Notes: generated by a model from the letters alone, not told the origin. Numbered from the stretch's first letter, positions 46,149 through 54,769 are shown. The stretch is 63,220 nucleotides of DNA from Chryseobacterium sp. (GCA_027492795.1 JAPUEB010000035.1:1-63220), one strand, 5' to 3'. Translations and numbers: made by a program.

Positions 46149-46191
46149 TTTTCGTCCAAATTCCCCTATTTGTATTTGTTTTACAAAGAGA

Positions 46192-46207
46192 CTATCCCAA
46201 AGTATAG
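46192..46207. promoter_or_regulatory. operator-like palindrome, site 1
   Basis: CTATCCCAAAGTATAG, related to 46840-46855 (CTATCCCTAAGGATAG, a full palindrome) and 46877-46892. Confidence 0.5.
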
Positions 46208-46280
46208 TTTTTATGATATAGAGTTTTCCCCAACTTTGTTTGAAATTTTTTTCTATTAAGTTTGCTATCAATTTTTTGGT

Positions 46281-46674
46281 GTGAAAAGGTATTTTCTATT
46301 AAGAAGGAAGAAGACCCTTATTATGGGTAATTATTCTGAGTTTGTAAAATGGTTCAGAAAAACCGACGTAGAGCATTGGAAAAACCAATAGAGACTATAT
46401 GGACGCCTATTCCCGAAGACATAATTTGTACGATTCCACTATTATAGATTGTAACAATGAGGAACATTTTATCGAAAGCCTTGTAGAACTTGGCTACATA
46501 AAACTGTTGGACGATGTGAAATTTTGGGAAGCCCTAAAATTCAAAATCAAAAACTTCCACAGAAAATATTTAAAAGATAGGGTAAAAGTTATGAAGAGAA
46601 AACACAAGAAAAGAAAATGGATGGATGGATTTGAAAACCGTAAGTTTCAAAACCAAAACACATATAGAGAATAG
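46281..46674 (+). pseudogene. frameshifted small gene, paralogue of 48356-48634
   Basis: Reading from a GTG at 46281, frame 0 gives KRYFLLRRKKTLIMGNYSEF then VKWFRKTDVEHWKNQ and stop. Frame +1 continues as NRDYMDAYSRRH and then VELGYIKLLDDVKFWEALK to a stop at 46674. Joined, these align end to end with the intact 92-residue protein at 48356 (LVTWLRKTDPELW; YMKRYAEKL; IEIGYIKAVEKKSFWDFFK). One extra base near 46385 (AAAAACCAAT) explains the break. The 3' part could still be made from the ATG at 46399 (91 residues). It has an extra Lys/Arg-rich tail. Confidence 0.8.
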
Positions 46675-46699
46675 AAAAACTAACAAAAGTTTTTTTTCG

Positions 46700-46732
46700 C
46701 ACTCAAGTAATTCTTTGCTTGGGTGTTTTTTA
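46700..46732 (+). terminator. terminator after the frameshifted gene
   Basis: CACTCAAG / CTTGGGTG (one G-U) and a T tract. Confidence 0.75.
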
Positions 46733-47088
46733 TAAAAATTTTCAGTTTTCACCTCTAAAAGACAATAGAAATTTTTGTAAAAACTCCTTATAATCAAAAT
46801 TTTCTTGTAAATAATTGATAATTAACAATTTGCAACATGCTATCCCTAAGGATAGTTTTTTGCTTTTAGGCTAAAACTATCCTAAAGTATAGCGTCTTTA
46901 TGCTGAAGACACTGCAATTTTGTCATCAGAAAAACACAAATGATATTTGCCGGGTTCATAAAATTTTAGGTTAATAAGAACACAAATTTTGATAGAGCAA
47001 AAAAGAACACAAATGATGAATAAATTCTGAACCCGGCATTTTCTAAAAAAAAATAAAAAGATATTTTTCCATCCAAACCACTATCACT
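46733..47088. other. regulatory-looking spacer ahead of the secreted protein
   Basis: No gene seen. It contains two CTATCC palindromes (46840-46855, 46877-46892), two ACACAAATGAT words (46934-46944, 47007-47017) and the long-range inverted repeat TGCCGGGTTCA (46948-46958) / TGAACCCGGCA (47028-47038). Confidence 0.7.
46840..46892. promoter_or_regulatory. paired operator-like palindromes, sites 2 and 3
   Basis: CTATCCCTAAGGATAG (46840-46855) and CTATCCTAAAGTATAG (46877-46892), starts 37 bp apart, upstream of the secreted-protein gene. Confidence 0.5.
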
Positions 47089-47973
47089 ATGAAAAAAACT
47101 TTACAAAAAACAACAATTGCTTTTAGCATTATCGCATCATCGTTCATGCATTCGCAAACGGGAAGCGTAGGTATAAACACCACCTCTCCTAATGGGGCAA
47201 CTATTTTGGATATCAACTCCAACCAAAAAGGAATCCTAATCCCAAGACTTTCGGATACTGAAAGAGACACCAACCTTGCAGACAACAATATTGCCACTGT
47301 TCCTCCTGCTTCGGGAATGCCCAATCAGGCTTTATCGAAAGGGACGCTTATCTTCAATACCACAACCAACGCCTTTCAGTATTGGGACGGAGTTTTGTGG
47401 AAACAATTTTTCGTAACCAACAATTCCTTGGCAGGGAATGACGGCGTTGTGAAAATAAATTCTGGAGCGGGAGGAGTGAAGCCCACCTATACTTTGGGAG
47501 CTTCAGGAAGTGGATATGGAACTGCGGAGCATCTCACTTATGTTACACCATTGGTTTTTGCACCCGCTCCTACCACCAATTGGCCGGAAAATACAGTTCC
47601 TTATCCGGGAGTTACTTCCAATATCTACTACGAATCCAGTCCAGCGACACTTACCAACCAAAGATGGCGCGAAAATATCACAGAAGGTCAGGTTCACGTT
47701 TGGCGACTTATCGCAACTGTAACTCCAAACTCAAACTCTGCAGGCTCCATAAGGGGAACTTTCATAAATCCAGATTCGGGTTTCAAGGTAACCTCTATTC
47801 AGGAAATACCTAAAGGTTCCGGCATTGGTAATACGGTAACGCTTTATTTCTACACCATCGCCGATTCCAACAGCTTGGATACAGGAAAAGGTTATCAGCT
47901 GAAACTTCAGTCGGATATAACGTGTGACGTTGTTGTAGAATCTTTTACCAGAATTTCTTTGTTTAAGGATTAA
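47089..47973 (+). CDS. secreted protein with NKG/GTLIF module
   Basis: 294 residues. Signal peptide 1-about 22 (SSFMHSQ). Then VGINTTSPNGATILDI, NSNQKGILIPRLSDTER and GTLIFNTTTNAFQYWDGVLW, a module common at the start of Bacteroidota surface and tail-fibre-like proteins and shared with 32602-33210. The C-terminal half (about 130-294) is beta-rich and unrecognised. Likely an exported surface protein. A LuxR-type regulator lies upstream across the frameshifted gene. Confidence 0.75.
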   Translation: MKKTLQKTTIAFSIIASSFMHSQTGSVGINTTSPNGATILDINSNQKGILIPRLSDTERDTNLADNNIATVPPASGMPNQALSKGTLIFNTTTNAFQYWDGVLWKQFFVTNNSLAGNDGVVKINSGAGGVKPTYTLGASGSGYGTAEHLTYVTPLVFAPAPTTNWPENTVPYPGVTSNIYYESSPATLTNQRWRENITEGQVHVWRLIATVTPNSNSAGSIRGTFINPDSGFKVTSIQEIPKGSGIGNTVTLYFYTIADSNSLDTGKGYQLKLQSDITCDVVVESFTRISLFKD

Positions 47974-48083
47974 TTCCGCCAAATTGTATAGAAAAAATTA
48001 CAAGTATGGAAAGCCATTATGAAAATAATACCTGCTGATATTTTGAAAAGGTATTGATAAAAATAAAAACTAAAAATCAAAAT

Positions 48084-48224
48084 ATGGGTTCAAAACTAAC
48101 CATCATAATAAAGGCATTGCTAATATGCTTTGCAAATGGGATACCTTTTCACGGAAAAGACTTTCAGGATGTGAAAGAAGGTTTGAAAAATAAAATACAA
48201 AACAGTATAAAACAACACAAATAA
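48084..48224 (+). CDS. possible 46-residue small protein
   Basis: An ORF opening MGSKLTIIIKALLICFANGI, with one hydrophobic segment (about 6-17) and a Lys/Asn-rich end. No homologue recognised. It occupies the 47974-48355 spacer between the secreted protein and a terminator. Spacing and codon content make it plausible only. Confidence 0.35.
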   Translation: MGSKLTIIIKALLICFANGIPFHGKDFQDVKEGLKNKIQNSIKQHK

Positions 48225-48306
48225 TGAAAAAACAAAACCCTTCCACCGTTTTGTGAAACACCGGAAGCTTAAAAACACAAATGATAAGTTTTTTCAATTT
48301 TTTTTT

Positions 48307-48340
48307 CCACTCGGGGCTGTGAAGTTTCCCGGGTGGTTTT
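48307..48340 (+). terminator. terminator before the 92-residue gene
   Basis: CCACTCGGG / CCCGGGTGG (one G-U) with a T run, 16 bp before the ATG at 48356. An ACACAAATGAT word is at 48275-48285. Confidence 0.75.
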
Positions 48341-48355
48341 CAAGAAAATAATATA

Positions 48356-48634
48356 ATGAAATACGAAATAGTAAAAATAAAAAAATCAGTATACGCAGAC
48401 AATCCAGAAGAACTCGTAACGTGGCTGCGCAAAACCGACCCCGAACTGTGGATAAACAACGAGCAGTATATGAAACGATATGCCGAAAAACTCAGGAAAT
48501 TTACAGGACTATACGTAAATGAAACCACGGAAGAGCTTTTTGTAAAGGGGCTTATAGAAATAGGGTATATAAAAGCTGTGGAAAAGAAGAGTTTTTGGGA
48601 TTTTTTTAAAACAAACAAGGCAACTAGAAAATAG
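48356..48634 (+). CDS. small acidic/basic helical protein, intact paralogue
   Basis: 92 residues, soluble and helical, not recognised. LVTWLRKTDPELWINNEQYM and LIEIGYIKAVEKKSFWDFFK match the two halves of the frameshifted gene at 46281-46674. Short length, pairing with a degraded copy and nearby repeated words suggest an accessory family undergoing duplication and decay. Followed by a terminator. Confidence 0.65.
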   Translation: MKYEIVKIKKSVYADNPEELVTWLRKTDPELWINNEQYMKRYAEKLRKFTGLYVNETTEELFVKGLIEIGYIKAVEKKSFWDFFKTNKATRK

Positions 48635-48660
48635 AAATCAAAATACAAATGATGAAAGAG

Positions 48661-48687
48661 TTCCCACTTGTGAGGTGGGAATTTTTC
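48661..48687 (+). terminator. terminator after the 92-residue gene
   Basis: TTCCCAC / GTGGGAA with TTTTT. Confidence 0.8.
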
Positions 48688-48693
48688 TTATCT

Positions 48694-48726
48694 AAACCTT
48701 CAAGTTTTTAAAAACCTTGAAGGTTT
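48694..48726. repeat. AAACCTTCAAG palindrome
   Basis: AAACCTTCAAG (48694-48704) and CTTGAAGGTTT (48716-48726), 6 bp beyond the GH92 stop. Same type as 19045-19077; may also end GH92 transcripts. Confidence 0.75.
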
Positions 48727-48731
48727 GTTAA

Positions 48732-51008
48732 TCAACGTCTACCACCCATCACAAAAACCAATTCGCCTCCCTTCACCAATTCAGAATGTTTTAAAGTATT
48801 GTTTTTCACAACCTTTCCATTCAGCATAACTTTCTTCACATACACATTTTCTTCGCTTTGGTTTTCGGTTTTGATATTGAGAATTTTTCCGTTTTCTAAA
48901 TTGATTTTTGCTGATTTTACGAGCGGACTTCCAATGGCATAATCATCTGAACCCGGCAAAACAGGATAGAAACCCAACGCCGAAAAAACATACCAAGCGC
49001 TCATTTGTCCCGCATCATCGTTTCCGCAAAGTCCGTCTGCATCGGGAGTGTACATTTTTCGCATAATCATTCGCACGCGTTCCTGAGTTTTCCACGCATC
49101 GTTTGTCCAGTTGTAGAGATACGGAATGTGATGTCCCGGTTCGTTTCCGTGAACATAATTTCCGATAATTCCGTCACGCGTAATATCTTCATTTTTTTCA
49201 ATGTATTTATCGGCAATTTCGGTGGTGAAAATTTCGTCTAAATGTTTGGAGAATTTATTTTTTCCGCCCATCATTTCAATCATGTGTGAAATGTTTTGCG
49301 GAACATACAATCCGTAATTAAAGGCATTTCCTTCAATAAAGCCTTGTCCGTGCGTATCCATTGGATCAAATTCTGTCTTAAAAGTGCCGTCCGAAAGTTT
49401 CGGATGCATAAAACCAGATTTGGCGTTATACACATTCACATAATTTTCCGAGCGTTTCAAATATTCGTTTTCGGAACTTTTTTCGCCTGCTTTTTTCGCA
49501 ATTTGTGCGATTGCCCAATCGTCGTAAGCGTATTCCAAAGTTTTTGAAACCGATGAACCGCTTTTATCTTCTGGAACGTAACCGTATTTCAGATAATATT
49601 CAATACCGTCGTAATATTTGAGGTTGGATGAATTTTTAGAAGCAGTTAATGCTCGATTCACATCAATATCTGTCGTTCCTTTTACAATCGCATCTGCAAT
49701 AACGGAAACGGAGTGATAACCAATCATACACCAGTTTTCATTCGCATAATGACTCCAAATTGGTAATGCTTTATGCACACTTTGGTCGTAATGCGCCATC
49801 ATCGAATGTACAAAATCATTATTTCTTTTCGGTTGAATGAAATTAAAAAGCGGATGCAACGCACGATAAGTATCCCAAAGCGAAAAAATTGAATAATTTG
49901 TAAAGCCTTTACTCTCGTGAATATTTTGGTCTAATCCTAAATATTTTCCATCCACATCTTCATATAAAATCGGCGACATCATTGTGTGATAAAGTGCGGT
50001 ATAGAAAGTGGTTTTATCTTTTTCATTTAAAGTCTCTACCTGAATTTTGACGAGTTCTTTTTCCCATTTTTGTTTGGTTTCTTTTCTCACTTGGTCAAAA
50101 TTCCAATGTGGAATTTCGTTTTCTAAATTTTTAAGTGCACCGTTTGTAGAAGTATTGGACAAAGCAAATTTTACCAAAATCTGTTCATCTTTTTCAGTAT
50201 CAAAATCAAAATAAGCACGGATTTGTCTTCCGGCAAACTCCGGAAAGTTTTCATTTTCATTAAATTTTCTGTAAAAACCGTTGTATTCAACTTTTTCGTA
50301 GCGTTTTCTGCCATATTTTTTAAATGGTTTTGAAAATTTCATCGCAAAAAACACCTTTTTCGTTCTCGCCCAACCAGTTGTTTCACGATAACCAACCACG
50401 GTTTGATTGTCCTCAACTCTTACAAAAGTCCACACATTTTTACTGTCGTAATTGTAAATATTGCTCATCAAATCCAAAATAACGTGCGATTCTGAAGATT
50501 TTGGAAAGGTATAACGATGAAAACCAACACGTTCCGAAGTCGTCAATTCTGCTTTTACGCCATAATCATCCAAAAAAACTTCATAAAATCCTGGGCTTGC
50601 TTTCTCCGTATTTTTTGAAAACTGAGAGTGATAACCACTTTTTGGCTTCCCGATTTCTCCCGGTTCCAAATTCAGTTTTCCTGTTGTCGGCATCACCAAA
50701 AAATCGCCCAAATCCGAATGACCAACTCCGCTGAAATGCGTATGCGAAAATCCAAAAATTGTTTTGTCATTGTATTGATAACCAGAACAATATCGGTAAG
50801 TTTCGGGATTGTATTTTCCATCGATGGCGTAAGGAACTTGGTTGGTTTCCGGCGAGAGTTGCACCATTCCAAAAGGCGCAGTAGCGCCAGGAAAAGTGTG
50901 TCCCATATTTTTGGTTCCGACAAAAGGATTGACGTAGGTTGTGAGGTTTTGAGCGTTCATAGTGATGAAGATACAAGATACAAGGAAAAAGAAACAAGTA
51001 TTTTTCAT
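48732..51008 (-). CDS. GH92 alpha-mannosidase
   Basis: 758 residues. Signal peptide 1-about 19 (ITMNAQ). GH92 landmarks: VNPFVGTKNMGHTFPGATAP, FSHTHFSGVGHSDLGDF, HGNEPGHHIPYLYNW and GNDDAGQMSAWYVFSALGFYP, containing the catalytic acidic residues and Ca-binding region. GH92 enzymes remove alpha-linked mannose from N-glycans or mannan using Ca2+. No SusC/SusD pair adjoins it, so it is a stand-alone secreted glycosidase. DUF7660 lies 21 bp upstream. Confidence 0.95.
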   Translation of the reverse strand: MKNTCFFFLVSCIFITMNAQNLTTYVNPFVGTKNMGHTFPGATAPFGMVQLSPETNQVPYAIDGKYNPETYRYCSGYQYNDKTIFGFSHTHFSGVGHSDLGDFLVMPTTGKLNLEPGEIGKPKSGYHSQFSKNTEKASPGFYEVFLDDYGVKAELTTSERVGFHRYTFPKSSESHVILDLMSNIYNYDSKNVWTFVRVEDNQTVVGYRETTGWARTKKVFFAMKFSKPFKKYGRKRYEKVEYNGFYRKFNENENFPEFAGRQIRAYFDFDTEKDEQILVKFALSNTSTNGALKNLENEIPHWNFDQVRKETKQKWEKELVKIQVETLNEKDKTTFYTALYHTMMSPILYEDVDGKYLGLDQNIHESKGFTNYSIFSLWDTYRALHPLFNFIQPKRNNDFVHSMMAHYDQSVHKALPIWSHYANENWCMIGYHSVSVIADAIVKGTTDIDVNRALTASKNSSNLKYYDGIEYYLKYGYVPEDKSGSSVSKTLEYAYDDWAIAQIAKKAGEKSSENEYLKRSENYVNVYNAKSGFMHPKLSDGTFKTEFDPMDTHGQGFIEGNAFNYGLYVPQNISHMIEMMGGKNKFSKHLDEIFTTEIADKYIEKNEDITRDGIIGNYVHGNEPGHHIPYLYNWTNDAWKTQERVRMIMRKMYTPDADGLCGNDDAGQMSAWYVFSALGFYPVLPGSDDYAIGSPLVKSAKINLENGKILNIKTENQSEENVYVKKVMLNGKVVKNNTLKHSELVKGGELVFVMGGRR

Positions 51009-51029
51009 GTAGAGAATTTAAGACAATTA

Positions 51030-51257
51030 TTATTCGTAAATCTTTGCACCACATAGAATGTCCGCAAAAACTTTAAAGTCAATTTTTGTTAAATCAATTT
51101 TTTGATTTGTATTTAAATAATATCCGTCAATATCTTCTGCATATCGGGACATTGCATCCAGAAAATCTTCTAAAGTTTTGTTTTCCCATTCAGAATTGTT
51201 GTTGATTAAATCTTTCCTGAAATTATTCAGAAATAAAATGAAATTTTGTATTGTCAT
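51030..51257 (-). CDS. DUF7660-like small protein
   Basis: 75 residues. WENKTLEDFLDAMSRYAEDI then DGYYLNTN and a closing AKIYE fit the DUF7660 pattern (FLxAxxxYxxDIDGYY). No signal. Function unknown. Possibly co-transcribed with GH92 (21-bp gap). Confidence 0.7.
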   Translation of the reverse strand: MTIQNFILFLNNFRKDLINNNSEWENKTLEDFLDAMSRYAEDIDGYYLNTNQKIDLTKIDFKVFADILCGAKIYE

Positions 51258-51324
51258 AATTTAGAATTAAAAAAGCAAAGAAAAACCCTCTCCCTAATGT
51301 ATGAATTTATTCCGCAGAAAGTGA

Positions 51325-51846
51325 TTATCGGTTTAAAAAGTATTCTTCAAATTCTTTCACCTCGGCGTTTTCAATCTCCAAATATTTTTCAAAAAGCGTT
51401 TCGCCGACTTGGGTTTTTAAAGCTGAAATTCCAACATCAATCAATCGCAAACCTTCGTTTGTAAGCAAAATATTGTCGTAAGCATAACCGGAAATATTGG
51501 AAGGACGCTTAATATCGCGATGTACAAAACCTGCTTTGTGCAGTTTTGAAAGCTGGTCTTTGAAAACGCTGATCCACAGTTCTCGCATTTCCACTTCGTA
51601 AGCCCGAAAATCGATGGGATAAATCCTTTCCATTACTAGCATTTCGGCATTCAGTTCTTGATTATACTCCAAGCGATGAAATTTTGCAACCAAATCGTTC
51701 ACAGAATTGGCAAATTTCATTTTTTCTGCTTCGGAACCAATATCGGAACGTGTGTCTTCAGTATAAAGTTTCCCTACTTCGGTTTCAGAAAGTACGATTA
51801 CTTTATTGTTTTGTCCGTGAGAAAGCAGTCTTGGATATTTATTCAT
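51325..51846 (-). CDS. miniature protein-kinase-like protein
   Basis: 173 residues, about two thirds of a normal kinase domain. EVGKLYTED offers the ATP-site Lys26. The catalytic loop is LHKAGFVHRDIKR (His109-Arg110-Asp111, Lys113), but nine residues (PSNISGYAY) intervene before DNILL (Asn125). The metal loop is IDVG (Asp137) instead of DFG. There is no large C-lobe after it. Closest to small aminoglycoside- or RIO-like kinases. It may be active or a pseudokinase; substrate unknown. A -7 box lies 4 bp before the start. Confidence 0.65.
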   Translation of the reverse strand: MNKYPRLLSHGQNNKVIVLSETEVGKLYTEDTRSDIGSEAEKMKFANSVNDLVAKFHRLEYNQELNAEMLVMERIYPIDFRAYEVEMRELWISVFKDQLSKLHKAGFVHRDIKRPSNISGYAYDNILLTNEGLRLIDVGISALKTQVGETLFEKYLEIENAEVKEFEEYFLNR

Positions 51847-51850
51847 ATTT

Positions 51851-51858
51851 CAAAATTA
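51851..51858 (-). promoter_or_regulatory. -7 box abutting the mini-kinase start
   Basis: Minus strand TAATTTTG, 4 bp before the start codon. Confidence 0.5.
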
Positions 51859-51965
51859 CGAAAATACTCGAATAAAAGTGTTTGGAAAAAAGTGAAGTTT
51901 TTTCTCTGCTTTATGTTTGCAATTGTTCACAAAGCTTTTGTGAATTAATAAAATAATGGTTTTAC

Positions 51966-51973
51966 TATTTTTG
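51966..51973 (+). promoter_or_regulatory. -7 box abutting the second SDR start
   Basis: TATTTTTG, 4 bp before the ATG at 51978. Confidence 0.5.
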
Positions 51974-51977
51974 CAAT

Positions 51978-52706
51978 ATGAATTCAGAAAAAACTGTCTT
52001 GATTTTAGGAGCCAATTCCGATGTGGCGAAAGCCTGCATGAAACTCTATTTGAAAAAAGGTTTTAACATTATTATGGCTTCTCGGAATTTATCTGAAATA
52101 GAAAATTTCATCAAAGAAAACCAACTGAATTCTGATAAAATTGAATTGAAATATTTTGATGCCATTGATTTTTCTTCTCATCAAAAATTCTATAATGAAC
52201 TTCCTGTAAAACCAAATATTGTTCTCTATTCCGCAGGATTTTTAGTCCAAAATCAAGATGCTTTTCAAGATTTTGAAAAAACCTTGACGATGATGCACAC
52301 CAATTATTGCGGTGCAGTTTCTGTTTTGAATATTATTGCGATGGACAAATCCAACAAAAATTTAGAAAGAATTATCGGCTTGTCCTCACTTTCCGGAGTT
52401 CGTGGACGGAAAAGTAATTTCGTTTATGGAAGCACTAAATCGGCTTTTACGCATTATTTAGCCGGACTTCGACAAGAATTATCTTCACGAAAAATTCAAG
52501 TGAATGTTTTTGTTTTGGGTTACATTCGAAGTAAAATTAATGAAGGTTTGCAACTGAATCAATCTTTGATAATGGAGCCGGATTATGTTGCAGAAAAAAT
52601 CGTGAACGTTGGAAATTCATTTATAAATGTTCCGAATTTCAAATGGAAGTTGATTTACCAACTTCTGAAAAATCTACCGGAAAATTTGGTGGCGAGGTTG
52701 CCGTAG
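51978..52706 (+). CDS. second DprE2-like short-chain dehydrogenase
   Basis: 242 residues. ILGANSDVAKA (nucleotide turn), LSSLSGVRGRKSNFVYGSTK (Ser, Tyr, Lys catalytic set), and a hydrophobic C terminus. Along its length it resembles the 192-917 SDR more than general SDRs (compare IGLSSVAGDRGRQSNFIYGS). It lacks neighbouring DprE1 or UbiA genes. Could act on another lipid-linked or surface sugar. Monocistronic, followed by a repeat element. Confidence 0.85.
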   Translation: MNSEKTVLILGANSDVAKACMKLYLKKGFNIIMASRNLSEIENFIKENQLNSDKIELKYFDAIDFSSHQKFYNELPVKPNIVLYSAGFLVQNQDAFQDFEKTLTMMHTNYCGAVSVLNIIAMDKSNKNLERIIGLSSLSGVRGRKSNFVYGSTKSAFTHYLAGLRQELSSRKIQVNVFVLGYIRSKINEGLQLNQSLIMEPDYVAEKIVNVGNSFINVPNFKWKLIYQLLKNLPENLVARLP

Positions 52707-52710
52707 AATT

Positions 52711-52873
52711 AACCACAAAAGTCACAAAAGCATTTGTATAAACAGAAGTTTTTTTAAAAGTTTAGAAAAGAAAAAATCAAAGATTTTTGAATGTAAATCT
52801 TTGATTTTCTATCTTTTGTGTGGTTCTTTGCGTGTTAAATTTCCACTAAAAATCTTTTGTGAATTTTGTGGTT
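52711..52873. repeat. MITE-like element, copy 3
   Basis: AACCACAAAAGTCACAAAAG at the left, inverted CTTTTGTGAATTTTGTGGTT at the right (52854-52873), with an AAAATCAAAGATTTTT core. About 163 bp with no ORF of note. Confidence 0.75.
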
Positions 52874-52882
52874 TAAAAATTA

Positions 52883-54637
52883 TTATTCTTTCGTTTCCAC
52901 TTTCAACGAAAGTTCCTCCAACTGCAAATCCGCAATCGGACTCGGTGCATCAATCATCACATCACGTCCTGAATTATTTTTCGGGAAAGCAATGTAATCT
53001 CGAATCACTTCATTTCCGTCTAAAATGGCAACCAAACGGTCGAAACCAAACGCCAAACCTGCGTGCGGAGGAGCTCCATATTTGAAAGCGTTCATCAGAA
53101 ATCCGAATTGTGCTTCTGCTTCTTCTTTGGAGAAGCCTAACAAATCGAACATTTTGCTCTGCAAATCTTTATCAAAAATTCTTACAGAACCGCCGCCAAT
53201 TTCGTTTCCGTTAAGAACCATATCGTACGCGTTTGCTCTTGCTTTTCCAGGTTCTGTTTCCAACAAATGAACATCTTCCGGTTTTGGTGAAGTGAATGGA
53301 TGGTGCATTGCGTGATAACGTCCGGATTCTTCATCCCATTCCAAAAGTGGGAAATCTACCACCCAAAGTGGAGCGAATTCGTCGCCTTTTCTTAAACCAA
53401 GTCGATTTCCAAGTTCCATTCTCAGCGCCGAAAGTTGGGTTCTCACTTTGTTGGCATCTCCGCTCATCAAGAAAATTAAATCTCCTGCTTTTGCTCCGAA
53501 TTTTTCTGTAATTTTCTTTAAATCATCTTCAGAATAAAATTTATTTATGGAGGAAGTTAAAACGCCATCATTTTGGAATTTCATCCAAACCATTCCTGAA
53601 GCTCCAATTTGGGGGCGTTTTACCCAATCTATGAGTTCGTCAATTTGTTTTCTAGTATAATCTGTACAACCTTCAACGTTGATTCCAACTACCAATTCTG
53701 CGTCATCAAAAATTTTGAAATCTTTCCCCTTTACCAAATCATTAACTTCCACGAACTTCATTCCGAAACGGATGTCCGGTTTGTCGTTTCCATAAGTTTT
53801 CATCGCTTCCTCGAAAGTCATTCTTGGGAATTTGCCAAAATCTTTTCCGGTGATGTCTTTCAGCAAACTTGCGGTTAATCCTTCAAAAGTTTCCAACACA
53901 TCTTCCTGCTCTACAAACGCCATTTCACAATCGATTTGGGTAAATTCCGGTTGTCGGTCTGCGCGTAAATCTTCATCTCGGAAACATTTTACAATTTGAA
54001 AATAACGGTCCATTCCACCGACCATCAATAATTGTTTGAAAGTTTGTGGCGATTGCGGAAGCGCATAAAATTGTCCCGCATTCATTCTGCTTGGAACCAC
54101 AAAATCTCTCGCTCCTTCCGGAGTTGATTTGATGAGAACCGGCGTTTCAACCTCGATAAAACCTTTTTCAGAAAGATAATTTCGTACTTTTTGCGCCATT
54201 TTGTGACGGAAAATCAATTTGTCTTTCACCGGATTTCTGCGGATGTCCAAATATCTGTACTTCATACGAAGTTCTTCGCCGCCATCGGTTTCATCTTCGA
54301 TGGTGAATGGTGGAAGTTGTGCTTCGTTCAGAATGTTTAAGTTTTCCACCAAAATTTCAATTTCTCCGGTCGGAATTTTTGGATTTTTGGAACTTCTTTC
54401 AATCACTTTTCCTTCCACTTGAATCACAAATTCTCGTCCCAATTTTTTGGCTTTTTCTAAAATTTCTGTGGAAGTTCTGTCTGCATCAAAAACCAACTGC
54501 GTAATTCCGTAACGGTCGCGCAAATCGATCCAAATCATAAAACCTTTGTCGCGGATGGTTTGTACCCAACCGGAAAGTGTTACTTTTTCATCTAGATTTT
54601 TGAGCGATAATTCGCCGTTAGTGTGCGTTCTGAACAT
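52883..54637 (-). CDS. aspS: aspartyl-tRNA synthetase
   Basis: 584 residues from the ATG at 54637 ([11 protein letters not shown]), the normal length. N-terminal OB anticodon domain, class II core with [25 protein letters not shown] and the C-terminal [12 protein letters not shown]. The GAD domain is present, as in bacterial AspRS. An in-frame extension to 54718 reads through a REP-like arm (leading HYIPRNDKS) and is leader. Confidence 0.96.
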   Translation of the reverse strand: MFRTHTNGELSLKNLDEKVTLSGWVQTIRDKGFMIWIDLRDRYGITQLVFDADRTSTEILEKAKKLGREFVIQVEGKVIERSSKNPKIPTGEIEILVENLNILNEAQLPPFTIEDETDGGEELRMKYRYLDIRRNPVKDKLIFRHKMAQKVRNYLSEKGFIEVETPVLIKSTPEGARDFVVPSRMNAGQFYALPQSPQTFKQLLMVGGMDRYFQIVKCFRDEDLRADRQPEFTQIDCEMAFVEQEDVLETFEGLTASLLKDITGKDFGKFPRMTFEEAMKTYGNDKPDIRFGMKFVEVNDLVKGKDFKIFDDAELVVGINVEGCTDYTRKQIDELIDWVKRPQIGASGMVWMKFQNDGVLTSSINKFYSEDDLKKITEKFGAKAGDLIFLMSGDANKVRTQLSALRMELGNRLGLRKGDEFAPLWVVDFPLLEWDEESGRYHAMHHPFTSPKPEDVHLLETEPGKARANAYDMVLNGNEIGGGSVRIFDKDLQSKMFDLLGFSKEEAEAQFGFLMNAFKYGAPPHAGLAFGFDRLVAILDGNEVIRDYIAFPKNNSGRDVMIDAPSPIADLQLEELSLKVETKE

Positions 54638-54694
54638 AAAATTTAGTTTGAAGTCGTTTGATTTTGTTTGAAATGGTTTGATTTTTAGACTTTT

Positions 54695-54740
54695 GTCATT
54701 GCGAGGAATGTAGTGCAACGAAATGACGCGGCAATCTCAT
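54695..54740 (+). repeat. REP-like single arm, family A, in the aspS leader
   Basis: GTCATTGCGAGGAATGTAG..GACGCGGCAATCTCAT. Lies between the aspS promoter candidate and start codon, like the copy in the der leader. Confidence 0.8.
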
Positions 54741-54761
54741 TACCTTTCCTTTTAAGCGTTG

Positions 54762-54769
54762 CAAAGATA
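54762..54769 (-). promoter_or_regulatory. candidate -7 box for aspS
   Basis: Minus strand TATCTTTG followed by CAA, identical to the der box; leader about 120 nt. Confidence 0.6.
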
